Source: Flavobacterium degerlachei
Lineage (GTDB): Bacteria; Bacteroidota; Bacteroidia; Flavobacteriales; Flavobacteriaceae
Reading direction: 5' to 3'
DNA length: 64,000 nucleotides
Assembly: GCF_900106645.1 (NCBI RefSeq)
Contig: NZ_FNMV01000002.1
Location: forward strand, 62,001 to 126,000
Under the pieces are notes generated by a model. The model ran no database searches, was not told the origin of the DNA, and saw only the letters and a program-made list of their open reading frames with translations. Shown piece by piece: positions 16,964-26,140 of this stretch. The position numbers and the translations under genes were made by a program. Each line of letters begins with the position of its first letter. Position 1 is the stretch's first letter.

Positions 16964-18802
16964 TTAAACAATAGTTAATTGATTGGCTTTTGGATTATTT
17001 ACGAAGTACATTTTCATCATTCCCCTATTTTTAACTTCAACCTCACCTCTATAAACACAATCAAAACTATCTTTTATCAACTCATAGGTGTTTTCAGAAA
17101 TATTGATTTTTCCGGACTCAGAGTTTGATTCCATGCGGGAAGCGATGTTGACAGAATCACCCCAAATGTCATAAGCAAATTTCTTCGTTCCCACCACTCC
17201 AGCAACAACTGGACCTGAATTAATTCCGATACGGATTTCAAAACGGGTGTGATTTAATGGATTATTATTTCTTGAATCTCTAACAAATTCAATCATTTCA
17301 AAAGCAGCAAAAACCATTTTAAAAGCATGGTCTTTCGTTGGAAAAGGCAATCCGCCTGCACACATATAACAGTCACCTACCGTTTTAATTTTTTCCAAAT
17401 TATACTTTTCAATAATTGTATCAAATTTCGAAAAATAATAATCCACAATTTCTACTAATTTCTCTGGAGGAAGCTTTTCAGCATAATGAGTAAACTCTGC
17501 AAAGTCAGTAAACAAAACAGTCACTGATTCAAATTTTTTGGCTAATACTTTTCCGTTTTTCTTTAACTCATAAGCTGTTTCCAGCGGTAGAATATTAAGC
17601 AATAAACTATCTGATCGATTTTTTTCTTCTTCAATAATGACATTGGTTTTCTCTACAAACTTATACCGCCTGTACATTCCTAGTGCAAGTAAAAAAACAA
17701 GAAATAGCGAAATAAGTGATGAAGTCATTAAAATCTGTCGGTTTTTTTTTCCCTGATTTAGTAAGTCGACTTCAGACTGCTTTTTTGAAACTTCAAAATC
17801 AGTTCTTAAATCAGCCATTTGCTGCACTGACTTTATATTGGTAACACTATCTCTATAAGCGATATGATCTTTATAATATTGGAAAGATTTCGTGTCATCT
17901 CCTTTTTTTTGATACAGTTCTGAAAGTTTAAGATTAGAGTTGCTTATTTGTTCCTTCAAGCCATATCTTTGGGCTAGTATCAGGCTCCTCTGCGCATAAT
18001 TGACTGCAATAACCCATTCGTTTTTCTTCAAATAAATATCTGACATATAAGTTAGATAATCTGAAATCGCGTAATAATCCTTTAGCTCTTCCAGAATTTT
18101 TATGGCTTCAGTTATGTAGGTTTCTGCTAGATCATTTTTCCCCTGCTCAGCATATACCATCCCAATGTTTCCAAGGTTATAAGCAGAACCAATTAAGTAG
18201 TCAGCCTTTTTAAAAAGACCTCCTGACTCTTCAAAATAGGCTAAGGCCAAATCATATTTCTTATCTTTTAAATATTCATCACCAGCGTTTAATAATACCG
18301 AAGCTAAGCCAATAGGATTATTCGTTTTTCGCAATAAGCTGATTGCTTTGTCGTAGTATTCCATCGCATTTTTAGAATTCCCCATCACGGAATACACATC
18401 AGCAATTGAGGAAAATGCAGTTCCTTGTCCTGCAATATATTTTGCTTTGGTGGCAGCCTCTTCACTTTTAAAAAAAGCATCTAAGGACTTATTCAAATTC
18501 CCTGTAATTCTAAGTTTAGTTCCTTTTTGAAAATACCCTCGATGCAGGTATAAATAGTTGTTTTCTAATTTTGATAGTCTAATCAGCTCTTCAGCATATC
18601 GTAGCGATAAGTCGAGATCGTTTACTTCATTAAAAGATAAATTTCGTAGTAATTCGAGTTTTTCAATATTTCCAAGGTTCCCTTCCCTGTAAATTTTAAC
18701 AAGGCTATCAGCCACTTTTTGTTCCTGCGCGAACATAGACGAATGAAAAGAAAACAAAAAAAGGATGACTTTAAAGTAATATTTTAAAACACGCGGTTTC
18801 AT
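16964..18802 (-). CDS. TPR-containing membrane class III adenylate cyclase
   Basis: 612 residues. Signal sequence (residues 8-25), periplasmic TPR helices (about 65-330; NLGNIGMVYAEQGKNDLAETY), membrane helix 357-376 and short coiled linker, then a cytoplasmic class III cyclase domain (425-600). Metal aspartates D433 (LFTDF) and D477 (TVGDCYM), purine-specifying K473 and D545 (FAYDIWGDS), transition-state N552 and R556 (VNIASRM) are all present, so it should make cAMP from ATP and appears active. The Lys/Asp pair argues against guanylate cyclase. Its start codon shares one base with the stop of the upstream gene, implying translational coupling. Confidence 0.92.
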   Translation of the reverse strand: MKPRVLKYYFKVILFLFSFHSSMFAQEQKVADSLVKIYREGNLGNIEKLELLRNLSFNEVNDLDLSLRYAEELIRLSKLENNYLYLHRGYFQKGTKLRITGNLNKSLDAFFKSEEAATKAKYIAGQGTAFSSIADVYSVMGNSKNAMEYYDKAISLLRKTNNPIGLASVLLNAGDEYLKDKKYDLALAYFEESGGLFKKADYLIGSAYNLGNIGMVYAEQGKNDLAETYITEAIKILEELKDYYAISDYLTYMSDIYLKKNEWVIAVNYAQRSLILAQRYGLKEQISNSNLKLSELYQKKGDDTKSFQYYKDHIAYRDSVTNIKSVQQMADLRTDFEVSKKQSEVDLLNQGKKNRQILMTSSLISLFLVFLLALGMYRRYKFVEKTNVIIEEEKNRSDSLLLNILPLETAYELKKNGKVLAKKFESVTVLFTDFAEFTHYAEKLPPEKLVEIVDYYFSKFDTIIEKYNLEKIKTVGDCYMCAGGLPFPTKDHAFKMVFAAFEMIEFVRDSRNNNPLNHTRFEIRIGINSGPVVAGVVGTKKFAYDIWGDSVNIASRMESNSESGKINISENTYELIKDSFDCVYRGEVEVKNRGMMKMYFVNNPKANQLTIV

Positions 18803-19200
18803 TATGGATTTATCGCTAGTTTGGGGTCTATATGGTACTGACCTCCACGCTTTTTTTCGCCATTATAAACTGTAAAAAACAAAGTATACGTTTCATGATT
18901 ACCATTGGTATCTTTCTTCACAGCTGCAGAAACTTTTTCAGGATGGCCATGCCCTTTCATGTTATCTTCTTTAAAAACATTATTACCACTGTGGTGATGC
19001 ACTTTGGTAATATTGACTATATCCGTTTCTGGGGTGCTACTGGATACTCCTTTCCAGATAATAGTATCCCCTACTTTTGCCAAAGTTGAAAAGTCTTCGT
19101 TACTAATTCCCGGTTCTTGCCCAAAATTGCTGCAAGAATCTACATTTTTTTCTGAAATTTTACTGGTGTCAACATGTAGTGTGACGATTACATCTGCCAT
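18802..19200 (-). CDS. Unknown 132-aa protein translationally coupled to the adenylate cyclase
   Basis: Not recognised. 132 residues, no signal peptide, no membrane segment. Features seen: beta-rich start DVIVTLHVDTSKI, KVGDTIIWKG (a strand typical of cupredoxin-like sandwiches, weak), a His-rich stretch HHHSGNN with GHGHPEK, and an end TVYNGEKKRGGQYHIDPKL. Stop TAA and the cyclase ATG overlap as TAATG, so the two are one operon and probably one process. A ligand or metal-binding partner of the cyclase is possible but is pure inference from coupling. Confidence 0.7.
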   Translation of the reverse strand: MADVIVTLHVDTSKISEKNVDSCSNFGQEPGISNEDFSTLAKVGDTIIWKGVSSSTPETDIVNITKVHHHSGNNVFKEDNMKGHGHPEKVSAAVKKDTNGNHETYTLFFTVYNGEKKRGGQYHIDPKLAINP

Positions 19201-19371
19201 GATTACTCTATTTAAAGGTTAATATATTCTGCTGTAGAAACTATTAATTTAAAAATGGCTGGGGTACCAAGGAGTAAAAAATTACTCAACTGTCTAATTA
19301 CGAGGTAAATATAATATTTATTTTTAAAATAAAGTGGTATATTTATTGGATTTTAATCCAAATTAATCCTC

Positions 19372-20259
19372 ATGAATATTGCCCATCAATCAATAGACTG
19401 GAAAGAAATACTTCATCCTAAAAATATTCTATTAAATTTAGTGGGTGTGGCGTTTATTACCTTGGCATTAAAAGGCTTTATGATTCCTAATAAATTTCTT
19501 GATGGCGGTATAATAGGTATTTCAATTCTTGTACATGAAATCACACATTTACCTTTTGGAATTCTGGTACTCGGTTTAAATTCACCGTTTTTATATTTAG
19601 GTAAAATGTTGCTGGGCAAAACATTTGCTATACAAAGTTTGATGACGTTTTTACTAATAGCAGCAAGTATGACTTTTGTTCATATTGATGCCGTAACCAC
19701 TGACCGTCTTTTGATTGCACTTTTTGGTGGTTGTCTTATTGGGATTGGAATGGGTTTATGCATCCGCAGCGGATCAACTGCTGATGGTGTAGAAATTCTG
19801 GCCTTGTTAACTACACGAAAAATTGGTCTAAACGTATCTGAAGTTATCTTTGCCATGAATACCTTGTTGTTTTTGACAGCAGCCTGGTCCTTTGGGATTG
19901 CCACTGCCTTATATTCAATAGTTACTTATTTTTCGGCCATTAAATCGCTTGATTATATCGCCCATGGTTTAGAACAATACACTTCCTTAAACATTATTTC
20001 ATCTAAAAGCGACGAAATTAAAGCGATTATTGTGCAAAAATTTGGTAAAGGAATCACAGTTATCAAAGGCGAGCGCGGCTATTTGCCAGATACTTTTGAC
20101 AAAAAAGTAGATTGTGACATCATCGTTACTGTAGTCACCCGACTTGAACTCCTTCGAATCAAAGATGAAATACGAAAATTAGATCCCAGAGCATTTATGT
20201 TTATTCAATACATCAAAGAAGCAAGTGGCGGCATTCTGAGGAACAGGCAAAAACATTAG
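19372..20259 (+). CDS. YitT family membrane protein (DUF161 plus DUF2179)
   Basis: 295 residues. About five membrane helices (between residues 18 and 185; for example NLVGVAFITLALKGFMIP, LLIALFGGCLIGIGMGLCI) with the family signature GSTADGVEIL after RSG, and a cytoplasmic C-terminal DUF2179 domain (about 200-290; DEIKAIIVQKFGKGITVIKG, RLELLRIKDEIRKLDPRAF). YitT proteins are conserved inner-membrane proteins of unproven function, suspected carriers. It uses ATG at 19372. Standalone, divergent from the cyclase operon. Confidence 0.9.
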   Translation: MNIAHQSIDWKEILHPKNILLNLVGVAFITLALKGFMIPNKFLDGGIIGISILVHEITHLPFGILVLGLNSPFLYLGKMLLGKTFAIQSLMTFLLIAASMTFVHIDAVTTDRLLIALFGGCLIGIGMGLCIRSGSTADGVEILALLTTRKIGLNVSEVIFAMNTLLFLTAAWSFGIATALYSIVTYFSAIKSLDYIAHGLEQYTSLNIISSKSDEIKAIIVQKFGKGITVIKGERGYLPDTFDKKVDCDIIVTVVTRLELLRIKDEIRKLDPRAFMFIQYIKEASGGILRNRQKH

Positions 20260-20347
20260 TTCTTTAAATAATATCGAGAAGCCAGAAAACACAATAAAAT
20301 CAGCCGTTTACGTATCAATTTTTAGCCCCTTGTAATACTATCAAATT

Positions 20348-20974
20348 ATGAAAAACTGGAATGCCTTGTACGCAAACGTCCTAGAAAGTCTGAAAATGCA
20401 ATTGTCTCCATTTCTAATGTATCACCGCTGGAAACACACACAACATGTGATAGAATTAGCAGAACAGATTGCAAAGCATGAGCATATTACTGAAGATGAA
20501 CTTCTATTGCTAAAAACGGCTGCACTATTCCATGATGCTGGATTTATCAGTGGCATTTACGTGGGACACGAGGAAGAAGGCGTACGAATGGCTGAAAATA
20601 TATTACCCGATTACGGATACAACATAAAAGAAATTGAAATCATTGCTGATATGATACGAGCCACTATTATCCCTCAACAACCGAAAACCAAATTAGAATG
20701 TATCCTTGCTGATGCAGATCTTGAATACTTGGGAACCACTAATTTTGAGCACCTAGGAAATATTCTATATTTAGAACTGAGACATTTTCATCCTAATCTT
20801 AGCTTAGATGAATGGAACGAAATGCAAATTAATTTCCTGCAATCACACGTTTACCATACGGACTATTGCATTCAGAATCGAGCGCCATTGAAAGAAAAAA
20901 ATCTTAATCGCCTTATTAAAAAGAGGGTAAAACAAGAAAAACTGCAAACACAATCCCGGAAACGATCGAATTAG
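20348..20974 (+). CDS. HD-domain phosphohydrolase
   Basis: 208 residues. Helical HD fold: HRWKHTQHVIELAEQIA (His30, His33), the diagnostic TAALFHDAGF (His62-Asp63), GHEEEGVRMAENIL (His74) and ADADLEYLG giving the last metal aspartate. Such proteins hydrolyse phosphoesters or phosphates of nucleotides or (p)ppGpp/cyclic dinucleotides; this short form without further domains gives no substrate. The C-terminus is basic (KKRVKQEKLQTQSRKRS). It lies between yitT and a secreted protein gene, same strand; a weak hairpin (20985-21011) follows. Confidence 0.85.
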   Translation: MKNWNALYANVLESLKMQLSPFLMYHRWKHTQHVIELAEQIAKHEHITEDELLLLKTAALFHDAGFISGIYVGHEEEGVRMAENILPDYGYNIKEIEIIADMIRATIIPQQPKTKLECILADADLEYLGTTNFEHLGNILYLELRHFHPNLSLDEWNEMQINFLQSHVYHTDYCIQNRAPLKEKNLNRLIKKRVKQEKLQTQSRKRSN

Positions 20975-21118
20975 TCCTCATGATGGAATCTCTCAGCAAA
21001 GAATAGATTCCGAAATTCAATGAACAAAACTTTCTTGTCGCCTTTTTTTATGCGATACTATTTGCTCAAAAAAATAGCTTTACCTAGATTTGATTCCTTC
21101 TTTAAAATCAAATCTAGT

Positions 21119-21562
21119 ATGAAAAACCTTAATTTCCTGATTGTAGCCTTAGTACTTTTAGCTACTGCTAGTTATGCACAAAAAGCAGAAAAAATCACTG
21201 CCAAAGGCGGAATCCATTACATCACCACATCAATTGATTATCCCATAACGGGAACTTATTTATTTTCAGGAGAAGCAGAACCTATCGTGCAACTCAATCC
21301 AGATGGAACAGGGATTTTTCAGTTGCATGATTTGTCAAAAACCAACATCGACTGGGGAATGGAATGTTTTGAAAACGGCACACCCAAATACCAAAAAGGT
21401 TTTAATTATGCTGTGTACTCACTTTGGTACAAAAACAGAGAGGAAAATGATGCCGAATGGACTTACGCCCACTTCTCTATTCACTTCCAAAAGAAGAAAA
21501 TGTTCATTTCAGGCGAAAGAAGTAAAGACTACTCAGATCCGGCAACAGAAATAGCTAACTAG
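21119..21562 (+). CDS. Secreted protein of unknown function
   Basis: 147 residues from ATG at 21119, which gives a clean signal peptide (MKNLNFLIVALVLLATASYA, cleavage before QKAEK). The frame is open up to 21020, but that extension precedes the signal. The mature part is beta-rich (GIHYITTSIDYPITGTYLF, PDGTGIFQLHDL, YAVYSLWYKN, YAHFSIHFQKKKMFISG) and has no family I recognise. Likely periplasmic. Lone gene before the acyl-CoA synthetase. Confidence 0.7.
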   Translation: MKNLNFLIVALVLLATASYAQKAEKITAKGGIHYITTSIDYPITGTYLFSGEAEPIVQLNPDGTGIFQLHDLSKTNIDWGMECFENGTPKYQKGFNYAVYSLWYKNREENDAEWTYAHFSIHFQKKKMFISGERSKDYSDPATEIAN

Positions 21563-21728
21563 TCCATAAACAGCCATAATAACGATAATCAACTACTTAA
21601 ACAGTGGTAAAAGAAATCGATTTCGTTAAAATATGATAATGTGGTTAATTTTTTACATTTATTTTTTCAAAAACAAAAAATTTCACTATTTTTTATTTAA
21701 TTTGCGAGTCAATTCAACATTTTGATTA

Positions 21729-23504
21729 ATGACTTCTATAACCAGACTCTTTGATTTTCCTTATTATCAGCAAGATAAATTCACTTCAATTCCTGACGCT
21801 TTAGTAACAAAGCACGATGGGGTTTGGGTAAAGACTTCAACACAAGAATATATCGCAAAAGCAAATGCCGTTTCGAGGGCACTTTTGAGAATGGGTATTC
21901 AAAAAAATGATAAAGTCGCCCTTATTTCATCCAGTAACAGGACGGAATGGAACATCATGGATATTGGTGTTTTACAAACTGGAGCACAAACTATTCCCAT
22001 CTACCCTACTATTACTGAGGATGATTACGAGTACATCCTGAATCATTCTGAAGCCATGTATTGTTTTGTGTCTGATGTTGAAGTATTAGCAAAAGTAAAT
22101 GCAATAAAACATAAAGTTCCTTATCTAAAAGAAGTGTATTCCTTTGACAACATTGAAGGCTGTAAAAACTGGAACGAATTACTAATTCTTGGTCTTGACA
22201 CAAGCAACCAAGACGAGGTTGAAGCTCGAAAAAACAACGTTAAAACAGACGAATTAGCGACTATCATTTATACTTCAGGGACAACAGGAAAACCTAAAGG
22301 AGTAATGCTTTCGCACAAAAATATCGTTTCTGATGTACTAAATAGTGCTCCTAGAATTCCATTTGAGGCAGGAAGCAGCAGAGCTTTGAGTTTCCTACCC
22401 GTTTGCCATATATTCGAAAGAATGATTTTGTATTTATACCAATATTATGGTGTATCAATCTATTTTGGAGAAGCCATTGATAAAATCAGTGACAATTTAA
22501 AAGAAGTAAAACCTACCGTTATCACAGCTGTTCCTAGACTTTTAGAGAAAGTGTATGACAAGATTTATGCAAAAGGTACTGAATTAACTGGCATCAAAAA
22601 GAACCTTTTCTTTTGGGCTATTGATTTAGGATTGCGTTATGAGCCTTATGGTGCAAATGGTATGTGGTATGAAATGCAACTTAAAATTGCACGTAAATTA
22701 ATTTTCAGTAAATGGAAAGAAGGTTTAGGTGGTAATTTAGATTTGATGGTTTCAGGGAGTGCGGCATTACAACCTAGACTAGCGCGTATTTTTGCTGCAG
22801 CTGAAATTCCAGTAATGGAAGGTTACGGATTAACAGAAACTTCGCCAGTAATCTCTGTAAATGACATGAGAAATCACGGTTTTAGAGTAGGAACTGTAGG
22901 TAAAGTGATTGACAACGTGGAAGTACTAATTGCCGAAGACGGAGAAATCCTTTGCAAAGGACCTAACGTGATGATGGGCTATTATAAAGACGAAAAATTA
23001 ACTAATGAGGTAATCGTCGACGGTTACTTCCATACAGGTGACATAGGGATTTTTGACAAAGATGGTTTCTTAAAAATCACTGACCGTAAAAAGGAAATGT
23101 TTAAAACCTCAGGGGGAAAATATATTGCACCACAAATCATTGAAAACACGATGAAACAATCTCGTTTCATTGATCAAATCATGGTTATAGGTGACGGACA
23201 AAAAATGCCAGCTGCCTTCATTCAGCCTAATTTTGATTTTGTAAAAGAATGGGCAACCATTCACGGAATCGATGTGGGAGTGAGCAATGAAGCAATCATT
23301 TCTAATGAAAAAGTAATCGCAAGAATCCAAGAAGAAATTGACCACTTAAATTTGAAATTTGGAAACTGGGAAAAAATAAAACGATTCGAACTCACACCAG
23401 AGATTTGGTCTATTGAAGGAGGGCAATTGACTCCAACCTTGAAACTGAAACGAAAAATAGTGATGGAAAAATACATCGATCTATTCCATAAAATATATAA
23501 TTAA
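21729..23504 (+). CDS. fadD: Long-chain acyl-CoA synthetase (AMP-forming)
   Basis: 591 residues of the ANL superfamily. ATP-binding loop YTSGTTGKPKGVMLSHKN, A5 motif GYGLTETSPV, TGDIG with DRKKEMFKTSGGKYIAP (hinge and A8 region), and the LSFLPVCHIFERM stretch typical of the eukaryote-like/Bacteroidota FadD group. Activates fatty acids with ATP and CoA. The final catalytic lysine region reads GGQLTPTLKLKRKIV. Its product feeds the beta-oxidation operon at 26.5-33 kb. Monocistronic with its own terminator. The gene symbol is used in the broad sense. Confidence 0.93.
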   Translation: MTSITRLFDFPYYQQDKFTSIPDALVTKHDGVWVKTSTQEYIAKANAVSRALLRMGIQKNDKVALISSSNRTEWNIMDIGVLQTGAQTIPIYPTITEDDYEYILNHSEAMYCFVSDVEVLAKVNAIKHKVPYLKEVYSFDNIEGCKNWNELLILGLDTSNQDEVEARKNNVKTDELATIIYTSGTTGKPKGVMLSHKNIVSDVLNSAPRIPFEAGSSRALSFLPVCHIFERMILYLYQYYGVSIYFGEAIDKISDNLKEVKPTVITAVPRLLEKVYDKIYAKGTELTGIKKNLFFWAIDLGLRYEPYGANGMWYEMQLKIARKLIFSKWKEGLGGNLDLMVSGSAALQPRLARIFAAAEIPVMEGYGLTETSPVISVNDMRNHGFRVGTVGKVIDNVEVLIAEDGEILCKGPNVMMGYYKDEKLTNEVIVDGYFHTGDIGIFDKDGFLKITDRKKEMFKTSGGKYIAPQIIENTMKQSRFIDQIMVIGDGQKMPAAFIQPNFDFVKEWATIHGIDVGVSNEAIISNEKVIARIQEEIDHLNLKFGNWEKIKRFELTPEIWSIEGGQLTPTLKLKRKIVMEKYIDLFHKIYN

Positions 23505-23516
23505 ACAAAATGAAAA

Positions 23517-23544
23517 ACTACGAATTGCAATTCGTGGTTTTTTT
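23517..23544 (+). terminator. Acyl-CoA synthetase terminator
   Basis: ACTACGAATT and AATTCGTGGT pair across GC (one G-T) and are followed by seven T. Confidence 0.85.
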
Positions 23545-23839
23545 ATGTTTTTTTTTGAAAGTTGGTTTGCTAGGCTTTTGGGGATTTCAAAGTAGAAAAA
23601 AAAATTTTGATATAGCTTACTAAAAACTCACCAAAAATTTATCCTCAATGTTGTCATGCTGACGAAGGATTCACCTCAGTCCTTGTGTATTTTAGTTTTT
23701 TTGAAATCCAAGGTAGAGATAAAACCTCCGCTAATGTTTCGCCTTTAAGCCAGTTGATAATGAAATACTGTTGCCATATTTTTGTCAGTAAATTATCGAC
23801 CTGTTAAAAGTCCTATAAGTAGTCTCTTTCTATTATTGG
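23545..23839. other. Intergenic region left of the minus-strand cassette patch
   Basis: 295 bp, no gene seen. TGTCATGCTGACGAAGGATT at about 23652-23671 looks like half of an interspersed repeat type common in Bacteroidota intergenic DNA; only this half is present here. Confidence 0.4.
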
Positions 23840-24094
23840 TCATTTCAAATTTCGTTCCTTTAAAAGTTCTTCTAAGTCTTTACTTCTTTTATTTTTAGGG
23901 TCATTAATCATTTTGTAGATAAGATACAAAGGGATTAATGTAAGCATTCCCCAACTGTTTTTAACAATACTATAAAATATTACCCCTACTAAAATCCCAA
24001 TAATCAAAGCATTCGTAATTGAAAATGATCTCGTTTTTTTTGCTTCGTCTAATAATTCTTGGTCAGTTAATTCTGAAAGCTCTTTGTTTGTCAT
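23840..24094 (-). CDS. Small two-helix membrane protein of unknown function
   Basis: 84 residues. Hydrophilic acidic start (MTNKELSELTDQELLDEAKKTRS), two membrane helices (about 26-44 SITNALIIGILVGVIFYSI and 48-64 WGMLTLIPLYLIYKMI), basic C-terminus (DPKNKRSKDLEELLKERNLK). The TxxELLxEAKK start plus paired helices occurs in several small flavobacterial proteins of no known function. First of three single-gene units on this strand. Confidence 0.65.
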   Translation of the reverse strand: MTNKELSELTDQELLDEAKKTRSFSITNALIIGILVGVIFYSIVKNSWGMLTLIPLYLIYKMINDPKNKRSKDLEELLKERNLK

Positions 24095-24134
24095 TGTTTA
24101 TTTTGTTTAATGCTATTTATTGAGTAGTGGTTAG

Positions 24135-24275
24135 TATAACGTTCCAGCGCTACAAGCAGTTTGGGACTAAATTAAGCCCTATTTTCGGATTTGCCAAATC
24201 ATCCCAAATACAAAACCAATTTCAAATTAAGCCTAATACTCAAATTACTTGTAGCGTGTGTTGGCAGATAGTTTA
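24135..24275. repeat. attC-like junction palindrome between single-gene units
   Basis: CGCTACAAG at 24148-24156 and CTTGTAGCG at 24248-24256 are exact complements 91 bp apart, with flanking CCA/TGG also matching. The right end continues as GTTGGCAGATAGTTTA (24260-24275), which ends 1 bp before the stop of the DUF2971 gene and has an inverted counterpart at 25145-25159. Length and fold (distant short inverted arms around a variable centre) resemble integron attC sites, though the standard core was not matched. Confidence 0.55.
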
Positions 24276-24276
24276 C

Positions 24277-25113
24277 TTAGTTAGTTATCTCTTCAAAATC
24301 TAATTTTACTACTAAAGGATGTGGTTTTACTTCATATATTTTAATATGTGGGTATTCTTTTTTTAGGATATGCATAAGTAAATTATAATAATGAGGATCT
24401 TTACTTTTCATAAGTTGTCCAATATAAATTTCTTTAACATCCTTTTTATCAAACTTTATTTTTCGGTCAAATGAATTAGAATTTATAGAGACTGCTCTAA
24501 ATTCTTTTTCATATTTCCAATCATAATATTTCCAACAATATTCAAATACCATAGTTAATGATTTTTGGATAATTTCCTTAACATCAGTTTTTATTGCCAC
24601 ATTTTTTAATTCTGAAATAACTTTCGAAATATTGTCGTTTGAAGGTTTGTAATCTTTTAGATACGCAACATGACTTTTAATTGCAATATTTGTATTTTGA
24701 AGTAATGATTTGTTTTCAAATTTTAAACAAAATCCAGAATAACTATTTGTATAATGTCCCCACATTAATGGATTATTATTTACAAGACTAAAACAACAAA
24801 CACCTATGTTTTCGCGATGTTTTTTTATGCCTTCACCTCCTTTAATTATGTATTCTTCTCTATTGTTCAAACAATCAAAAGGATCATTAAAATGTTTTGG
24901 ACTTGAGAAATATAAATAGCCATCTAAAAGTGAATTTAAACTTAATTCATTTTTCCCATAAAATTTATATAAATGTTCTGGGTTTATGAATTGTTCACCT
25001 TGTTTTGTTATTGAAGAAATATAACCGCCAACTCTTTCTAAACTAAAATTATGCGAATAAATATAGTCTTCATATTTCCACTCTATATTTAAGGTAAGTT
25101 CTTTTTCGTTCAT
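24277..25113 (-). CDS. DUF2971 domain protein
   Basis: 278 residues. After about 40 residues the DUF2971 pattern starts: LYKFYGKNELSLNSLLDGYLYF, then SSPKHFNDPFDCLNN, CCFSLVNNNPLMWGHYTNSYSG (conserved CFS...MWGHYA/T), FCLKFE and YEKEFRAVS. The family has no proven biochemical role; it is frequent in islands, cassettes and near defence genes. Here it is a single gene between two junction repeats (24135-24275 and 25145-25281), which supports acquisition by transfer. Codon use is very AT-rich compared with fad and purL neighbours. Confidence 0.85.
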   Translation of the reverse strand: MNEKELTLNIEWKYEDYIYSHNFSLERVGGYISSITKQGEQFINPEHLYKFYGKNELSLNSLLDGYLYFSSPKHFNDPFDCLNNREEYIIKGGEGIKKHRENIGVCCFSLVNNNPLMWGHYTNSYSGFCLKFENKSLLQNTNIAIKSHVAYLKDYKPSNDNISKVISELKNVAIKTDVKEIIQKSLTMVFEYCWKYYDWKYEKEFRAVSINSNSFDRKIKFDKKDVKEIYIGQLMKSKDPHYYNLLMHILKKEYPHIKIYEVKPHPLVVKLDFEEITN

Positions 25114-25144
25114 GAAAGTATTGTTATTTCTAATTCCGTTTTTT

Positions 25145-25281
25145 TAAATGACCGCCAACGTTATGCCACTTTGAGATGGCTGAAAGTTCGTAACCGCTCA
25201 ATTTTCGGCTTAACGAAAACTTGGTGCGAAACGATAATTCCACTAAATTCCAGCTATATCAAAACAGCGGTTGTGCGACGT
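25145..25281. repeat. Second cassette junction between DUF2971 and YD-like genes
   Basis: Right part of the DUF2971 unit: TAAATGACCGCCAAC (25145-25159) is an imperfect inverted copy of 24260-24275. AACGTTATGCCAC (25158-25170) and the closing GTTGTGCGACGTTT (25268-25281) form imperfect inverted arms about 100 bp apart. The second arm abuts the stop of the next gene. Confidence 0.5.
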
Positions 25282-26127
25282 TTATTTGTAGTAATCGTAT
25301 TCATATCTATATTCATTTAAGCCAGATAATGAATATATATTTTCAACGTACTTTTTGATTAAATCATTTTCTAAATATTCATAAACTTCATAATTTCCAT
25401 TTATTTCTTTCCCATTTTCTATGTCAAATAATTCTCTTTTGATTAGCCTGTTTTTTGAATCATAATAGAAATTGTTTCCATTTTGACCATTAGTTTCATT
25501 ATAAATAATTTTCGTTATTCGATTTTTTGTGTAAGTTGAATTTGAAGAAAATCTTAATTTTTCATTGTTATAAGATTCTGTTTTAAATTCATTTTTGTTC
25601 TCATCAAAAAACGAAATATTTTTTCTGTTTTTTAGAAAATCTCCATTTATTAACGAAATTATTTCATTTCCATTATTTCGCTTTTCAAATATCGTAGTTT
25701 GAGATATTTTGTTTTCAGAATACATTATTTCTTTATTCTTAAAATTTGAATCATCATAAAAAAACTGAAATATTAAATTACCTTTTTCATCTTTAATGTT
25801 CAAAAGGTTTTGATTTTTATCATATTCCTTTATCCATATTGTTGGTTCTTTAAATGAGGAATGCGTGGATGTTTTTTTAATTAATTTTCCATTGTCATTG
25901 TATTCGTTAGATTCAGATGTTTTTAAAAATACAGCAGAAGTAAAATTGTCCATTGATTTAAATAAAACATTACCTTTTAAATCATATTTAGATAAAGAAA
26001 CTAGATTGTTTTTGTTATCAAAAATTCTCACTTCTTTTACCTTATTTTTCACAATAACACTATCAGTATTCGTTTGGCAAAATGAGTTAAAAGTGATCAA
26101 AAATAAAAGTAATATGTTGATTTTCAT
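25282..26127 (-). CDS. Secreted YD-repeat-like protein
   Basis: 281 residues from ATG at 26127, giving a signal peptide (MKINILLLFLITFNSFC, then QTNTDS). An upstream GTG at 26151 lies inside the junction repeat and is rejected. The mature part is built of short repeated units of YD/RHS type: KYDLKGNVLFK, YNDNGKLIKKT, KEYDKNQNLLNIKDEKGNLI, YDSKNRLIKRELFD, ending YEYDYYK. It should be periplasmic or surface-exposed; function unknown. It is bounded by inverted GTTGTGCGAC repeats at 25268 and 26145. Confidence 0.75.
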   Translation of the reverse strand: MKINILLLFLITFNSFCQTNTDSVIVKNKVKEVRIFDNKNNLVSLSKYDLKGNVLFKSMDNFTSAVFLKTSESNEYNDNGKLIKKTSTHSSFKEPTIWIKEYDKNQNLLNIKDEKGNLIFQFFYDDSNFKNKEIMYSENKISQTTIFEKRNNGNEIISLINGDFLKNRKNISFFDENKNEFKTESYNNEKLRFSSNSTYTKNRITKIIYNETNGQNGNNFYYDSKNRLIKRELFDIENGKEINGNYEVYEYLENDLIKKYVENIYSLSGLNEYRYEYDYYK

Positions 26128-26140
26128 TGGTTTTTTGGTT

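Noticed and set aside
20985-21011. Terminator after the HD gene
   Set aside because: GGAATCT/AGATTCC stem is short with a 13-nt loop and no T tract; too weak to list.
23652-23671. REP-type interspersed repeat
   Set aside because: Only half of the expected palindrome is present; mentioned in the intergenic entry only.
24135-24275. True integron attC site
   Set aside because: Inverted arms and size fit, but the core GTTRRRY/RYYYAAC is not clearly present and no integrase is in the window, so it is reported only as attC-like.
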